33,124 nt of DNA from an uncultured Prevotella sp. (GCA_900322095.1 ONYS01000018.1:1-33124), one strand, 5' to 3'. Counted from the first letter of the stretch, positions 1 to 8,105 are shown. Numbers and translations: made by a program. The notes: generated by a model from the sequence alone, not told the origin.

Positions 1-658
1 TTGTCGAATTTGAGAATTTTTTTTGTGTAGGGAGGTTTGGCTAGTGAAGATCTCGGAGGTTTTGTTACAGCCTCTACAGAGGGAGGGGAGAAGCAAGCGG
101 TGGGGACTCCCTATCCTCAGTCTGCGCTCCTATCGTCGCTTGACTGGGGTTACTGAGAGCCAGCCCGTTCAGGGCTGGTTGTCTGTCTGCAACTGACTTT
201 CTGGTGATGTTCTCTTCCCCTCCCTCGGTAGGGAGGGGACTGAGGGGTGGGTCTGTATCGTCATTCCTGACGACGAAGGGTTGCAATAGGAGCGGCGGCA
301 TTCCTGCCGCCGAAAGATGTACTTTGGGTGAGCATTCGGGGTTCTTTTTTGGTTCTTTCTTGGCCGTCAGGAATGACGGCCCTCCTACCATGCGGCGTAA
401 TAGGAGCTACGGCGAATAATTTACTAACGAATCTGAAAGCGAATGATGTGTTATGGCCTGGAAGGCCACACCTCAGAAACCGGGTACATGGGAGCGAAGC
501 GGACATGTGCCCGGATATGTCCTATCTTGCTCTTTTTTTAATAAGACGTATTGCGAACTCCATACGAGGGGATAAGCGACATGGGCGTAGCGAATGAATC
601 GAATCCCCTGGTTGGGAAGTCTTCCCGATTGCGATACCCACGAAGTGGGCTGCGTTAA

Positions 659-829
659 TGCCCGATTTATGTGCAGAAGATCAGCAATTTACACAACAAC
701 ATTCGGGAGGAGATTGACGATAGCAAACTTGGCTTCACCAGAAAATTGTGGATGATGAATGAGGGATTATTACTGCGGTTTGGTTTTTTATTTGTAATTT
801 TGCCGCCAGTTTACGACTTATACTTATAG
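659..829 (+). pseudogene. Possible 3' relic of an unidentified gene
   Basis: An open frame without an ATG near its beginning reads like protein through residues such as ISNLHNNIREEIDD and LGFTRKLWMMNEG before a TAG at 827-829. It is preceded directly by an in-frame TAA and has no visible promoter. Its 3' end overlaps the likely -7 box of the flippase gene (TAATTTTG, 795-802). It could be the decayed tail of a gene or a chance frame. I do not recognise the family. Confidence 0.22.
795..802 (+). promoter_or_regulatory. Putative -7 box of the flippase promoter
   Basis: TAATTTTG fits the Bacteroidetes -7 consensus TAnnTTTG and would start transcription about 26 bases before the ATG at 835. No good TTTG element is visible at the -33 position, so support is moderate. 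Confidence 0.4.
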
Positions 830-834
830 GCAGC

Positions 835-2280
835 ATGGAATCACTGAAGGAGAAAACGGCAAAGGGACTTTTTTGGGGAGCTCTCAACAATGGCGTGACG
901 CAGTTGCTGGGCGCGCTCTTCGGCATCCTGCTCGGACGTCTGCTCACCCCAGCCGACTACAGTATGATGGCCATGATTGCCGTGTTCTCGCAGATTGCCG
1001 CCATCGTGCAGAGCAGTGGGTTCACCGCTGCCTTGGTGAACCTGAAAGAACCGAAGGACAACGATTACAACTCCGTATTCTGGTTCAACATCTTCGCGGG
1101 ACTGATGCTCTACGTCATTCTCTTTTTCTGTGCGCCTCTCATCGCCAACTATTATCATACGCCGGAGCTGAAATGGTTCTGCCGCTATGCCTTCCTGGGT
1201 TTCCTCTTCGCCAACATCGGAACCGCTCAGGGCGCATGGCTGCAGAAGAATCTCCGCGTGAAGCAGCAGGCCAAGGCCGGCATCATTGCCGTGTTGCTCT
1301 CCTCCACGATAGGCGTGGGCATGGCCTGGTCGGGATTCTCCTACTGGTCGCTGGCCACGCAGAGCATCGTCTACATCCTCACCGTGGCGCTCCTGCGCTG
1401 GCATTATTCGCCCTGGCGACCCACGATGCACATCGACTTCGGTCCCGTGAAGCGGATGTTCCCCTTCTCGGTGAAGATCCTCGGCGCGGGAATCGTCGAT
1501 GCCATCAACATCAACGTGCTCAACATCCTGCTTGGCCGCTATTTCACCAAGCACGACACGGGCTGCTACAACCAGGCCTACCAGTGGCAGTCGAAGTGCA
1601 ACTACGTGGTGCAGGGCATGGTCAACTCCGTGGCCCAGCCCGTGCTGGCCCAGCTCAACGACGACAGCGGGCGGCAGCTCAACGCCATGCGCAAGCTGGT
1701 GCGCTTCACGGCCTTCATCTCCTTTCCGCTCCTTTTCGGACTGTCGCTTGTTTCGAGGGAGTTTATCGTTATCATGATTACCGAGAAATGGCTGTTCAGT
1801 GCCACGCTGCTGCGCTTTCTTTGCATCAGTGGAGCCTTCTACCCGATTGTGTGGGTGTTCAACAACATGATTATCAGTAAGGGCCGCTCATCGCTCAACC
1901 TGCTCAGCACGACGCTTTTCGGTCTGTGCCAGATTATCATCATGATTATCGTTCACCGCTATGGCATCTTCGCCATGGTGCTCAGCTATGTGGCGCTGAA
2001 TATCTTTTGGGTGTTTGTATTATGGTTCATGGTCAACCGGCTGACGGGCTATCGGTTGTTCTCTTTCCTCAAGGATATTCTTCCCTTCCTTCTTGCCGCT
2101 GCCGGAGTGATGGCCGTCACGTGGTTCGCCACAGAGCCCATTACCAGCCTGTGGCAGTTGCTGCTGTCGCGCGTTGTCTTGGCCATTGTCCTTTATTATA
2201 TGGTCATGCGCCTGGCCCGTGTGAAGATGCTTGACGAATGCCAGCAATTCCTGCTCGCCAAGCTGAGAAAAGAGAAATAA
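835..2280 (+). CDS. Lipopolysaccharide/polysaccharide flippase (Wzx/WzxC-like, MOP superfamily)
   Basis: A 481-residue integral membrane protein that probably flips lipid-linked oligosaccharide units across the inner membrane for LPS or capsule assembly. The N-terminus (KTAKGLFWGALNNG, then LGRLLTPADYSMMAMI) matches the typical start of WzxC-like polysaccharide exporters. Hydrophobic helices recur over the whole length, consistent with 12-14 membrane segments and the normal family size. The ATG at 835 follows a -7 box by about 30 bases. The gene stands alone here, with no glycosyltransferase or polymerase next to it. The substrate cannot be read from the sequence. The family call is firm; the specific role is inferred. 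Confidence 0.9.
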   Translation: MESLKEKTAKGLFWGALNNGVTQLLGALFGILLGRLLTPADYSMMAMIAVFSQIAAIVQSSGFTAALVNLKEPKDNDYNSVFWFNIFAGLMLYVILFFCAPLIANYYHTPELKWFCRYAFLGFLFANIGTAQGAWLQKNLRVKQQAKAGIIAVLLSSTIGVGMAWSGFSYWSLATQSIVYILTVALLRWHYSPWRPTMHIDFGPVKRMFPFSVKILGAGIVDAININVLNILLGRYFTKHDTGCYNQAYQWQSKCNYVVQGMVNSVAQPVLAQLNDDSGRQLNAMRKLVRFTAFISFPLLFGLSLVSREFIVIMITEKWLFSATLLRFLCISGAFYPIVWVFNNMIISKGRSSLNLLSTTLFGLCQIIIMIIVHRYGIFAMVLSYVALNIFWVFVLWFMVNRLTGYRLFSFLKDILPFLLAAAGVMAVTWFATEPITSLWQLLLSRVVLAIVLYYMVMRLARVKMLDECQQFLLAKLRKEK

Positions 2281-2528
2281 GTAGGGTGTTCAGTTTGCTG
2301 TACCCACTTTTGAATAAGTTCTTGAATACAAAATGCGTGGCCATCAATCCCCCAATTTACCTTCCCTCTTATATGATAGCTTAGAATCCTCGGAAAATAT
2401 CCGTTGTGCGGAACTTTACGGTTGAATTTAGGATTCTATTGTAACAAAAACCAGTAAAACCCTTGCTGCGATGCAAGGGCTACGCCCGTTGTTTTTTCTT
2501 CGTGCCTCAGGCTTGCATCACAGCAAGA

Positions 2529-2772
2529 AAAACCATGAAAACAGGCTGGCGCGGTTCCTGTCCCTACAAACCTACAAAACCTATAAGGCTTACTTGTCCG
2601 CTTAGGGCAGCGGATCTCACGGGCAGCGGACCTCCCATGCGACAGCCTGTTTTCAAGGTTTGGGGCGATAGCCTGTTTTCATGGTTTTCCTTTGTGTCAG
2701 CGCCAAGATTCGACGCAGGAGAATCTGCCATTGTAGGGGCTGAGGGTCTAAGCCCTTGGCGCTGGCACAAAG
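2529..2772. repeat. Nested inverted-repeat element
   Basis: An outer pair of perfect 19-base arms (2529-2547 and 2670-2688, core CCATGAAAACAGGCT) is followed at once by a second pair of 18-base arms with one mismatch (2690-2707 and 2755-2772, core CAGCGCCAAG). A third, direct copy of the outer right arm sits at 2644-2660 with one change. Smaller hairpins lie inside. The arms look like a non-autonomous mobile or REP/MITE-like element; no transposase or target duplication is visible. Confidence 0.5.
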
Positions 2773-2950
2773 GGGTTTTCTTGGTTTTGGTTTTAAAAAC
2801 TAAAATGAACTGGATTTGTCGGGTGCGACGATATTTTCTGGTACACCATATTGAATATCTTAAGAAATAAGTAAGTTAAGAGATTCTTAAGGCTGGTTCT
2901 ATAAATTAGGTCGAGTCGTATTGGCCCAGTGTCCACCTTTTCTCGCCATG

Positions 2951-3004
2951 GCAGAGTCCAAGCAAGCTTGGCTCTGCTCATTTTTCTAAACCTAATTTTT
3001 AGAA
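2951..3004 (-). terminator. Hairpins downstream of the RNA methyltransferase gene
   Basis: Two inverted repeats lie just past the stop of the minus-strand methyltransferase: 2984-3004 (TTCTAAA/TTTAGAA) and 2951-2977 (GCAGAG...CCAAGC paired with GCTTGG...CTCTGC, one bulge). Neither is followed by a clear U-run on the minus strand, so function as a terminator is only plausible. Confidence 0.3.
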
Positions 3005-3040
3005 GCGGCCTTTATATAACTTCTAACTCAAAAAGGGGCA

Positions 3041-3592
3041 TTACTCTACAAGTTTCAGCGCTTTGGCAAACTCCCACATCACGATGCCGGCTGTGGTGCT
3101 GACGTTGAGGCTGTGCTTCGTGCCGAACTGCGGAATCTCAAGCGAACCGTCGCAGAGGTCTACCACCGACTGCTTTACGCCCTTCACCTCGTTGCCGAAA
3201 ATCACGGCGTAGGTAGCGTTGGCTCCGTCGCCGGCGATGGTCTGCTCCAGGCGCTGCAACTTGGTGCTGTGCTCCACCTGCTCCACGGCCCACACCTTCA
3301 CCTTGTCTTTCTTCAGGGCTTCAACGGCGTCCTCGGTGCGCTCAAAATAGCGCCAGTCCACGCTGTCCTCGCCTCCGAGAGCTGTCTTGTGGATCTCGGC
3401 ATTGGGCGGTGTGGCCGTGATGCCGCAGAGATATACGGCACGGATGCGGAACGCGTCGGCCGAACGGAACACAGCGCCTACATTGTAGAGCGAGCGCACA
3501 TCGTCGAGAACCACGGTGAGCTGAAGTTTAGGGGCCTCCTTAAACTCCTCCACGCTCAGACGGTGCATTTCTATAGTCTTGAGTTTTCTCAT
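3041..3592 (-). CDS. SpoU/TrmH-family RNA 2'-O-methyltransferase
   Basis: A 183-residue protein consisting only of the SPOUT methyltransferase domain, which transfers a methyl group from S-adenosylmethionine to a ribose 2'-OH of tRNA or rRNA. The three family motifs are present: NVGAVFRSADAF near the N-terminus, IFGNEVKGV in the middle, and EIPQFGTKHSLNVSTTAGI near the C-terminus. The last two form the knotted cofactor site. There is no extra N-terminal RNA-binding domain as in RlmB. I start at the ATG whose first bases overlap the upstream protease stop (ATGA, 3589-3592). A longer frame exists but runs inside the protease gene. The target nucleotide cannot be predicted. Confidence 0.9.
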   Translation of the reverse strand: MRKLKTIEMHRLSVEEFKEAPKLQLTVVLDDVRSLYNVGAVFRSADAFRIRAVYLCGITATPPNAEIHKTALGGEDSVDWRYFERTEDAVEALKKDKVKVWAVEQVEHSTKLQRLEQTIAGDGANATYAVIFGNEVKGVKQSVVDLCDGSLEIPQFGTKHSLNVSTTAGIVMWEFAKALKLVE

Positions 3593-4899
3593 TTGTCTGT
3601 TTTCTTTTCTGTCAATCTGATCACCATGTTCACGTTGTCTATCTCCACTCGGGCCCATCGCTGCAAGAAGTCGTTGCCCAACCTGCCGTAACCCCTTGTC
3701 AGGGCTCCCTCGTGGCTGCCCATGGCCACCACTTCCACCTGCTTCAGCAAGAAAGGCGTGGAACCGATGCTGAGACTCACCTCGGGCATGATGAACACGC
3801 TGTTGTAGCTCACTCCGCCATAGCCTGCCGAGCCGTGGATGTCCCATTTGCCCCGGGCCAGCACCTCGCGCTGGTAGTCGCGGTAGTAGTCGGTGCCCAG
3901 GGAACTTGTCGTGGATCCGCTGTCCAATACGAAATCCATCACGCGGCCGTTCTTGCTCACTCTGGCATGGAGCGAATTGGGCAGACTGAGGGTGGGCTTC
4001 TCATTCGCCTCCACCGTATCGGTATACAGGCACACGGCACGTTGCTCCAAGTCGAAGGCGTAACGGGCGAAGCGCGTCAGGAAAGGCTGTCCGATGATCA
4101 GTTCGAGACTGCCCATCAAACTCTGCGCGTGCGCGTTGTTGGCTTCCAAGTCGAGCACCACGAAGGGCACGTTGCGCATCGTGAGGCTGCCCATACTGAT
4201 GGAGTCGGCCACCACCACGTCGCCCTCGCCGCGTGAGGTGCCTTCCACCTGTACGCCGTGGGCCACAGCACGCAGCCCCCACTTCCTGGCCAAAGAGGCG
4301 CTGACGACGTTGTAGCTCGCGCCGGTGTCGAAGCAGGCTTTCGAGGCTTTGCCGTTGAAGGAGCAGGGCACCATGAAGAGCGTCCCCGTGGAGTCGATCC
4401 GCTCCAGCGTGAGGGGCAGGTTGTAGCTTCGCTGCCCGTCGGTTTCAAAGAGCCGGTAACCACTCAGGGCACGGTAGATGTTGAGCGAGCGCCGCGTCTG
4501 GTCGCGGAGTGGAAAGGCGGGAATGTCCTTGGTCTGGTCGAGAAAACTCTCCAAGAGGAATGCTGCCGAGTCGGGACGGTTGAGCTTGCTGTAGTCGGAA
4601 GCCATCAGAAAGATCATCGATGCCACATTGCCCCCGCCCAACTGGGCCTGGTGGCGGCGCAAAAGCGTGCGTATGCTGCCGATGGCCTGCCGCGGACGGT
4701 TCATCATCTGGTCGAGCATGGCCTTGGAGAAGTCGCGCAGCATGGGACTGATGCGCTGGCTGTCGGCGGCATAGAGATCAGCGAGCTCAAACCATCGGCT
4801 TCCGTTGAGACAGGCTCCGGCCAGGCTGTCGGTGTTGCCAGCGTTGGCGTGGCCGGTCTGAAGGATCAGGGCCGTGAGGAAGATCAGCAGTTGTCTCAT
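3589..4899 (-). CDS. Secreted two-motif retropepsin-like aspartic protease
   Basis: A 436-residue protein with a probable signal peptide (residues 1-20, ending HANA). Two aspartic-protease active-site motifs are visible: CFDTGAS (DTG at 191-193) and FVLDSGSTTSS (DSG at 326-328). Each is followed by a hydrophobic stretch typical of this fold (for example ELIIGQPFL at 266-274). Residues 25-160 form an alpha-helical leader, possibly TPR-like. Having both motifs in one chain suggests an internal two-domain enzyme rather than a retropepsin homodimer. The start overlaps the sufE stop by ATGA and the stop overlaps the methyltransferase start by ATGA, so the three are probably translationally coupled. 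Substrate and compartment (periplasm or outer membrane) are inferred. Confidence 0.8.
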   Translation of the reverse strand: MRQLLIFLTALILQTGHANAGNTDSLAGACLNGSRWFELADLYAADSQRISPMLRDFSKAMLDQMMNRPRQAIGSIRTLLRRHQAQLGGGNVASMIFLMASDYSKLNRPDSAAFLLESFLDQTKDIPAFPLRDQTRRSLNIYRALSGYRLFETDGQRSYNLPLTLERIDSTGTLFMVPCSFNGKASKACFDTGASYNVVSASLARKWGLRAVAHGVQVEGTSRGEGDVVVADSISMGSLTMRNVPFVVLDLEANNAHAQSLMGSLELIIGQPFLTRFARYAFDLEQRAVCLYTDTVEANEKPTLSLPNSLHARVSKNGRVMDFVLDSGSTTSSLGTDYYRDYQREVLARGKWDIHGSAGYGGVSYNSVFIMPEVSLSIGSTPFLLKQVEVVAMGSHEGALTRGYGRLGNDFLQRWARVEIDNVNMVIRLTEKKTDK

Positions 4900-5330
4900 T
4901 GTTTAGCCTCGTTGTCTTTCACGTTGAAGGCCAGGGCGTAGGCCTTGATGCGCTTCACCATGGCCAGCAGACCGTTGCTGCGCGTGGGCGAGAGATGCTC
5001 TCTCAGCCCGATCTTGTCGATAAAGTAGAGGTCGGCGTCGAGGATCTCCTTCGGCGTGTGGCCGCTGATGACGCGGATGAGGAGGGCGATGATGCCCTTC
5101 ACGATGAGCGCGTCGCTGTCGGCGGTGAAGAAGAGCTTGCCGTCCTTCTCGTCGCATTGCAGCCATACGCGGCTCTGACAGCCGTCGATGAGGTTCTGCT
5201 CGGTCTTGTATTTATCGTCGAGCTCATTGAGCTCGTTTCCTAAGTCGATGAGCATCTGGTACTTGTCCATCCAGTCGGTGAGGTCGGTGAATTCCTCGAT
5301 AACCTCGTCTTGTGATTCGTTGATTGTCAT
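4896..5330 (-). CDS. sufE: SufE-family cysteine desulfuration protein
   Basis: A 144-residue cytoplasmic protein that accepts persulfide sulfur from the cysteine desulfurase SufS and passes it to the Fe-S scaffold. The active cysteine is visible at residue 51 in LIDGCQSRVWL, the same position as in E. coli SufE. The C-terminal part (IVKGIIALLIRVISGHTP, then GLREHLSPTRSNGL) matches the conserved family core. Length is normal. No suf scaffold genes are adjacent. It lies downstream of the U32 protein across a 146-base gap filled by a 9-bp repeat and overlaps the next gene by four bases. Confidence 0.93.
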   Translation of the reverse strand: MTINESQDEVIEEFTDLTDWMDKYQMLIDLGNELNELDDKYKTEQNLIDGCQSRVWLQCDEKDGKLFFTADSDALIVKGIIALLIRVISGHTPKEILDADLYFIDKIGLREHLSPTRSNGLLAMVKRIKAYALAFNVKDNEAKQ

Positions 5331-5342
5331 TGTGGTTGATGG

Positions 5343-5470
5343 GTTTTATGGGGGTGATATGGGGGTGAATGGGGTGAATGGGGTGAATGGGGTGAATGGG
5401 GGTGATGGGGTGTTATGGGGGTGAATGGGGTGAATGGGGTTGATGGGGTGTATTGGGGAGATGGGGAGGA
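5343..5470. repeat. G-rich 9-bp tandem repeat (GGGGTGAAT) upstream of sufE
   Basis: Around a dozen imperfect copies of GGGGTGAAT fill almost the whole gap between the U32 gene and sufE. The plus strand has many runs of four or five G separated by about five bases, a pattern able to form G-quadruplexes. The minus-strand mRNA would be correspondingly C-rich. No TAnnTTTG promoter box is seen in the gap, so sufE probably depends on upstream transcription. Confidence 0.85.
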
Positions 5471-5476
5471 AAACAG

Positions 5477-6727
5477 CTATTCTATCTCCTCGGCCTTTAC
5501 AATCTTGAAGAGCTTGTCGCTGGGACGTATCTTGCCCGTGACCTTGATGGAGACGCGTGTGCCCTTCTGGGCTGTAGTGACGGCACCGTGGTCGTCGTGG
5601 ATTTCGTCGGCAGTGACATACATCACGCCGGTGGTGGGTCCGGTGATGAGCATCTTGTCGCCCACGCTGAACTCTGATGCCTCGCAGGTGAACTCGGCCA
5701 CGCCGAGACGGGAGAAGTACTTCACGCCGCGTCCCACGTAGACTTTCCGCTCCGTGGCCACAGAGCCGTAGTGCTTGTTCCATTCGCCCATCTTCTGGCC
5801 CAAATAGTAGCCGTCCCAGAAGCCGCGGTTGAACACCGTGGCGAGACGCTCGTCCCACTGGTCCTTCTTCTCCTCGGTGAATGTGCCGTCGAGAACGCTC
5901 TGGATGGCCTCCTTGTAGCAGCTCACTACCGTATAGACATATTCGGGACCACGGGCGCGGCCCTCAATCTTGAACACCCTCACGCCAGCCTTCATCATCT
6001 TGTCGATGAAGCGCACGGTCTTGAGGTCCTTGGGACTCATGATGTACTTGTTGTCGATATCGAGCTGATAGCCGGTCTCGTCGTCGGTGACGGTGTAGGA
6101 GCGGCGGCAGATCTGCGTGCACTCGCCGCGGTTGGCAGAGCGGTTGGCGGCATGCAGGCTCATGTAGCATTTTCCGCTTACGGCCATGCAGAGCGCGCCG
6201 TGGCAGAACATCTCTATGCGCACGGGCTGTCCACCCGGTCCGGTGATGTGCTGCTCTTCTATCTGTTGGTGGATGTAGCCCACCTGGTCCATGTTCAGCT
6301 CGCGCGCCAGCACTACCACGTCGGCAAACTGGGCGTAGAACTTCAGTGCCTCCACGTTGCCGATGTTGAGCTGGGTGGAGAGGTGCACTTCGACGCCCTT
6401 CTCGCGGCAGTAGTTCATCACCGCCACGTCGGAAGCGATGACCGCCGAGATTCCGGCCTCTGCGGCAGCGTCGATGATGCGGCGCATGTCGTCCATGTCG
6501 CTGTCGTAGATGAGGGTGTTCACCGTGAGGTAGGTCTTCACACCGTGCTCATTGCAGGTCTCGGCAATCTCGCGCAGGTCTTCGATGTTGAAGTGGTTGG
6601 CGCTGTGGGAACGCATGTTAAGCTGTCCGATGCCGAAGTAGATAGAGTCGGCACCAGCCTGCAGAGCTGCGGCCAGCGACTCGCGTGAGCCCACAGGGGC
6701 CATGATTTCAAAGTCTTTTCTTTCCAT
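5477..6727 (-). CDS. U32 peptidase-family protein (RNA hydroxylation type)
   Basis: A 416-residue protein of the U32 family. The family is named as collagenase-like peptidases, but characterised members such as TrhP and RlhA take part in hydroxylation of tRNA or 23S rRNA. The signature is present at residues 172-190 (E-x-F-C-H-G-A-L-C, then SGKCYMS). Further cysteines at 203 and 207 (RGECTQIC) are candidate Fe-S ligands. The N-terminus (MAPVGSRESL...AGADSIYFG) is typical. I chose the ATG at 6727, about 33 bases after a good -7 box (6774-6767), over a longer upstream start. It neighbours mnmA and a SpoU methyltransferase, which fits an RNA-modification role. Which RNA it acts on is unknown. 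Confidence 0.88.
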   Translation of the reverse strand: MERKDFEIMAPVGSRESLAAALQAGADSIYFGIGQLNMRSHSANHFNIEDLREIAETCNEHGVKTYLTVNTLIYDSDMDDMRRIIDAAAEAGISAVIASDVAVMNYCREKGVEVHLSTQLNIGNVEALKFYAQFADVVVLARELNMDQVGYIHQQIEEQHITGPGGQPVRIEMFCHGALCMAVSGKCYMSLHAANRSANRGECTQICRRSYTVTDDETGYQLDIDNKYIMSPKDLKTVRFIDKMMKAGVRVFKIEGRARGPEYVYTVVSCYKEAIQSVLDGTFTEEKKDQWDERLATVFNRGFWDGYYLGQKMGEWNKHYGSVATERKVYVGRGVKYFSRLGVAEFTCEASEFSVGDKMLITGPTTGVMYVTADEIHDDHGAVTTAQKGTRVSIKVTGKIRPSDKLFKIVKAEEIE

Positions 6728-6766
6728 ATTTATTACAGGCAGCGGATTGTTATCCGAAGCCGGCTG

Positions 6767-6774
6767 CAAAGTTA
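6767..6774 (-). promoter_or_regulatory. Putative -7 box of the U32 gene
   Basis: On the minus strand TAACTTTG fits TAnnTTTG and gives a leader of about 33 bases. No clear -33 element is visible; the 9-bp repeat tract begins some 55 bases further upstream. Confidence 0.5.
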
Positions 6775-6828
6775 CTAAAAAGTTGGGAGTTAGCAGAAGA
6801 TTTCTAGCTAATCGATTGGAAGAAGTGA

Positions 6829-6926
6829 TTGGACTGGTCGGACTTTTCTGACTAATCGGACTTTTCTGACTTTTCCGACTGGTCCGACTGGTCCGACTGG
6901 TCTGACTGGTCCGAAAAATCAGAAAA
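6829..6926. repeat. 9-bp tandem repeat (TCCGACTGG) flanked by inverted repeats
   Basis: Four to five copies of TCCGACTGG lie at about 6877-6915. They are flanked by copies of CGGACTTTTCTGA on the left (two direct copies) and by its reverse complement TCAGAAAAGTCCG on the right. The tract separates the mnmA stop from the U32 promoter. The flanking arms could fold the minus-strand RNA into a long hairpin, possibly terminating mnmA transcription. Confidence 0.7.
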
Positions 6927-6934
6927 GTCCGATC

Positions 6935-8041
6935 TTAGCTCTGATAGAAGATTTCTCCCGACCCATAGCAGCGGTGGTGCTCATGGTCGTAGATAACGCA
7001 GAACTGTCCCGGCGCCACACCGTGCACCGGCTTGTCGGCATGGACGATGGCACGTCCGTCGGCCAGCAGTTCGAGAGTAGCGGGAAGATAGTCGGGCGTG
7101 TGACGAATCTTGAAGGTGATGCGCAGTCCGCCCTCAGCCTGTGGCGTATGGTCGTCGGCCTGAGGCGGAAGCGTGAGCCAGTGGAGGTCGTGAACGGGAA
7201 TGTCCTGCATGTAGGCAGTCTGCGGGTCGTAGCCATGACTGACGTAGAGGATGTTGCGCTCCACGTCTTTCTTCACTACAAACCACGGTCCGCCACCGAG
7301 TCCGAGTCCCTTGCGCTGGCCTATGGTATGAAACCAGTGTCCCTTGTGCTCGCCTATCTTTTTCCCCGTTTCCAGTTCGATGACGTCGCCCGTCTGCTCA
7401 CCCACGTAGCGGCGCACGTATTCGTCGTAGTCTATCTGTCCCAAGAAGCAGATGCCCTGCGAGTCCTTGCGCTTGGCGTTGACCAGATGCTCGCGCTCGG
7501 CAATCTCCCTCACCTCATCCTTCATATAATGGCCGATGGGGAAGAAAGCCTTCCGCAATTGCCAGTCGTAGATTTGGGCCAGAAAGTCGGTCTGGTCCTT
7601 CACGGGGTCGGGCGAGGTGCAAAGCCATTTGTGGTCGCCCTCCCACTCAGTCTGTGCATAATGGCCGGTGGCAATGAGGTCGTAGTCGTGGCCCATTTTC
7701 TCGTCGAAGGCACCAAACTTGATAAGCCGGTTGCACATCACGTCGGGATTGGGCGTGAATCCGGCCTTCACCTTCTCCATGGTGTAGCGCGTCACCTGGC
7801 TCCAGTATTCCTTGTGGCAGTCCACCACCTGCAGTTTGCAGCCATAGCGGTGGGCGACGGCGGTGGCCATCTCCATGTCCTCCTCCGACGTGCAGTCCCA
7901 CGACTCCTTCTCCTCAGGACCAATCATGATGTAGAAGCAATCGGGATGAAGTCCTTGGCGCGCCAGTTCATACACCACCACGCTGCTGTCGACGCCGCCG
8001 GAGAGCAATACGGCTATTCGCTTATTCTTGATATCTTCCAT
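6935..8041 (-). CDS. mnmA: tRNA-specific 2-thiouridylase MnmA
   Basis: A 368-residue cytoplasmic enzyme that thiolates the wobble uridine (position 34) of tRNA-Lys, -Glu and -Gln using ATP and a persulfide. The ATP pyrophosphatase loop SGGVDSS is at residues 14-20. The two catalytic cysteines are present at 103 (NPDVMCNRLIKFG) and 198 (SQGICFLG). GHYAQ and the C-terminal GSGEIF beta-barrel segment complete a normal-length protein. The ATG at 8041 is preceded by a G-rich repeat and no promoter box, so it is probably co-transcribed with the phosphatase gene upstream. A SufE sulfur carrier is encoded two genes downstream; a shared sulfur supply is only inferred. Confidence 0.96.
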   Translation of the reverse strand: MEDIKNKRIAVLLSGGVDSSVVVYELARQGLHPDCFYIMIGPEEKESWDCTSEEDMEMATAVAHRYGCKLQVVDCHKEYWSQVTRYTMEKVKAGFTPNPDVMCNRLIKFGAFDEKMGHDYDLIATGHYAQTEWEGDHKWLCTSPDPVKDQTDFLAQIYDWQLRKAFFPIGHYMKDEVREIAEREHLVNAKRKDSQGICFLGQIDYDEYVRRYVGEQTGDVIELETGKKIGEHKGHWFHTIGQRKGLGLGGGPWFVVKKDVERNILYVSHGYDPQTAYMQDIPVHDLHWLTLPPQADDHTPQAEGGLRITFKIRHTPDYLPATLELLADGRAIVHADKPVHGVAPGQFCVIYDHEHHRCYGSGEIFYQS

Positions 8042-8051
8042 TTTTTTGATG

Positions 8052-8102
8052 TTATGGGGTGGATGGGGTGAATGGGGGTGATGGGGAATGGGGGAGATGG
8101 GG
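8052..8102. repeat. Second G-rich 9-bp tandem repeat, upstream of mnmA
   Basis: About five or six imperfect copies of GGGGTGAAT fill the 64-base gap between the phosphatase stop and mnmA. The unit and orientation are the same as those of the tract before sufE 2.6 kb away. Confidence 0.8.
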
Positions 8103-8105
8103 CGC

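Larger units (their letters stand above)
1..834. repeat. Hairpin-rich non-coding region upstream of the flippase
   Basis: I find no convincing gene here; the open frames are short, overlap on both strands and look unlike proteins. The stretch carries many perfect or near-perfect short inverted repeats: 160-178, 217-238 (9-bp arms around CGGT), 258-273, 294-311, 362-381, 480-514 (11-bp arms with one G-T pair), 614-626 and 637-649. Three of them (258-273, 294-311, 362-381) share the core CA-TTCC-TG or its complement, as expected of a REP-like family of short palindromes. The last part (659-829) may hold a gene relic, listed separately. Confidence 0.5.
2281..3040. other. 760-base intergenic stretch without a supported gene
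   Basis: This gap lies between the convergent ends of the flippase (plus) and the RNA methyltransferase (minus). It contains the nested inverted repeats at 2529-2772 and hairpins at 2951-3004. The open frame at 2463-2870 is explained by these repeats and has no protein-like features, so I do not call it a gene. Confidence 0.5.

Noticed and set aside
74-597. Several overlapping open frames on both strands
   Set aside because: They arise from hairpin-rich repeats; translations are low-complexity and mutually overlapping.
2463-2870. A 135-codon plus-strand open frame in the intergenic gap
   Set aside because: It is made of nested inverted repeats and reads like non-coding sequence; no promoter or ribosome binding site.
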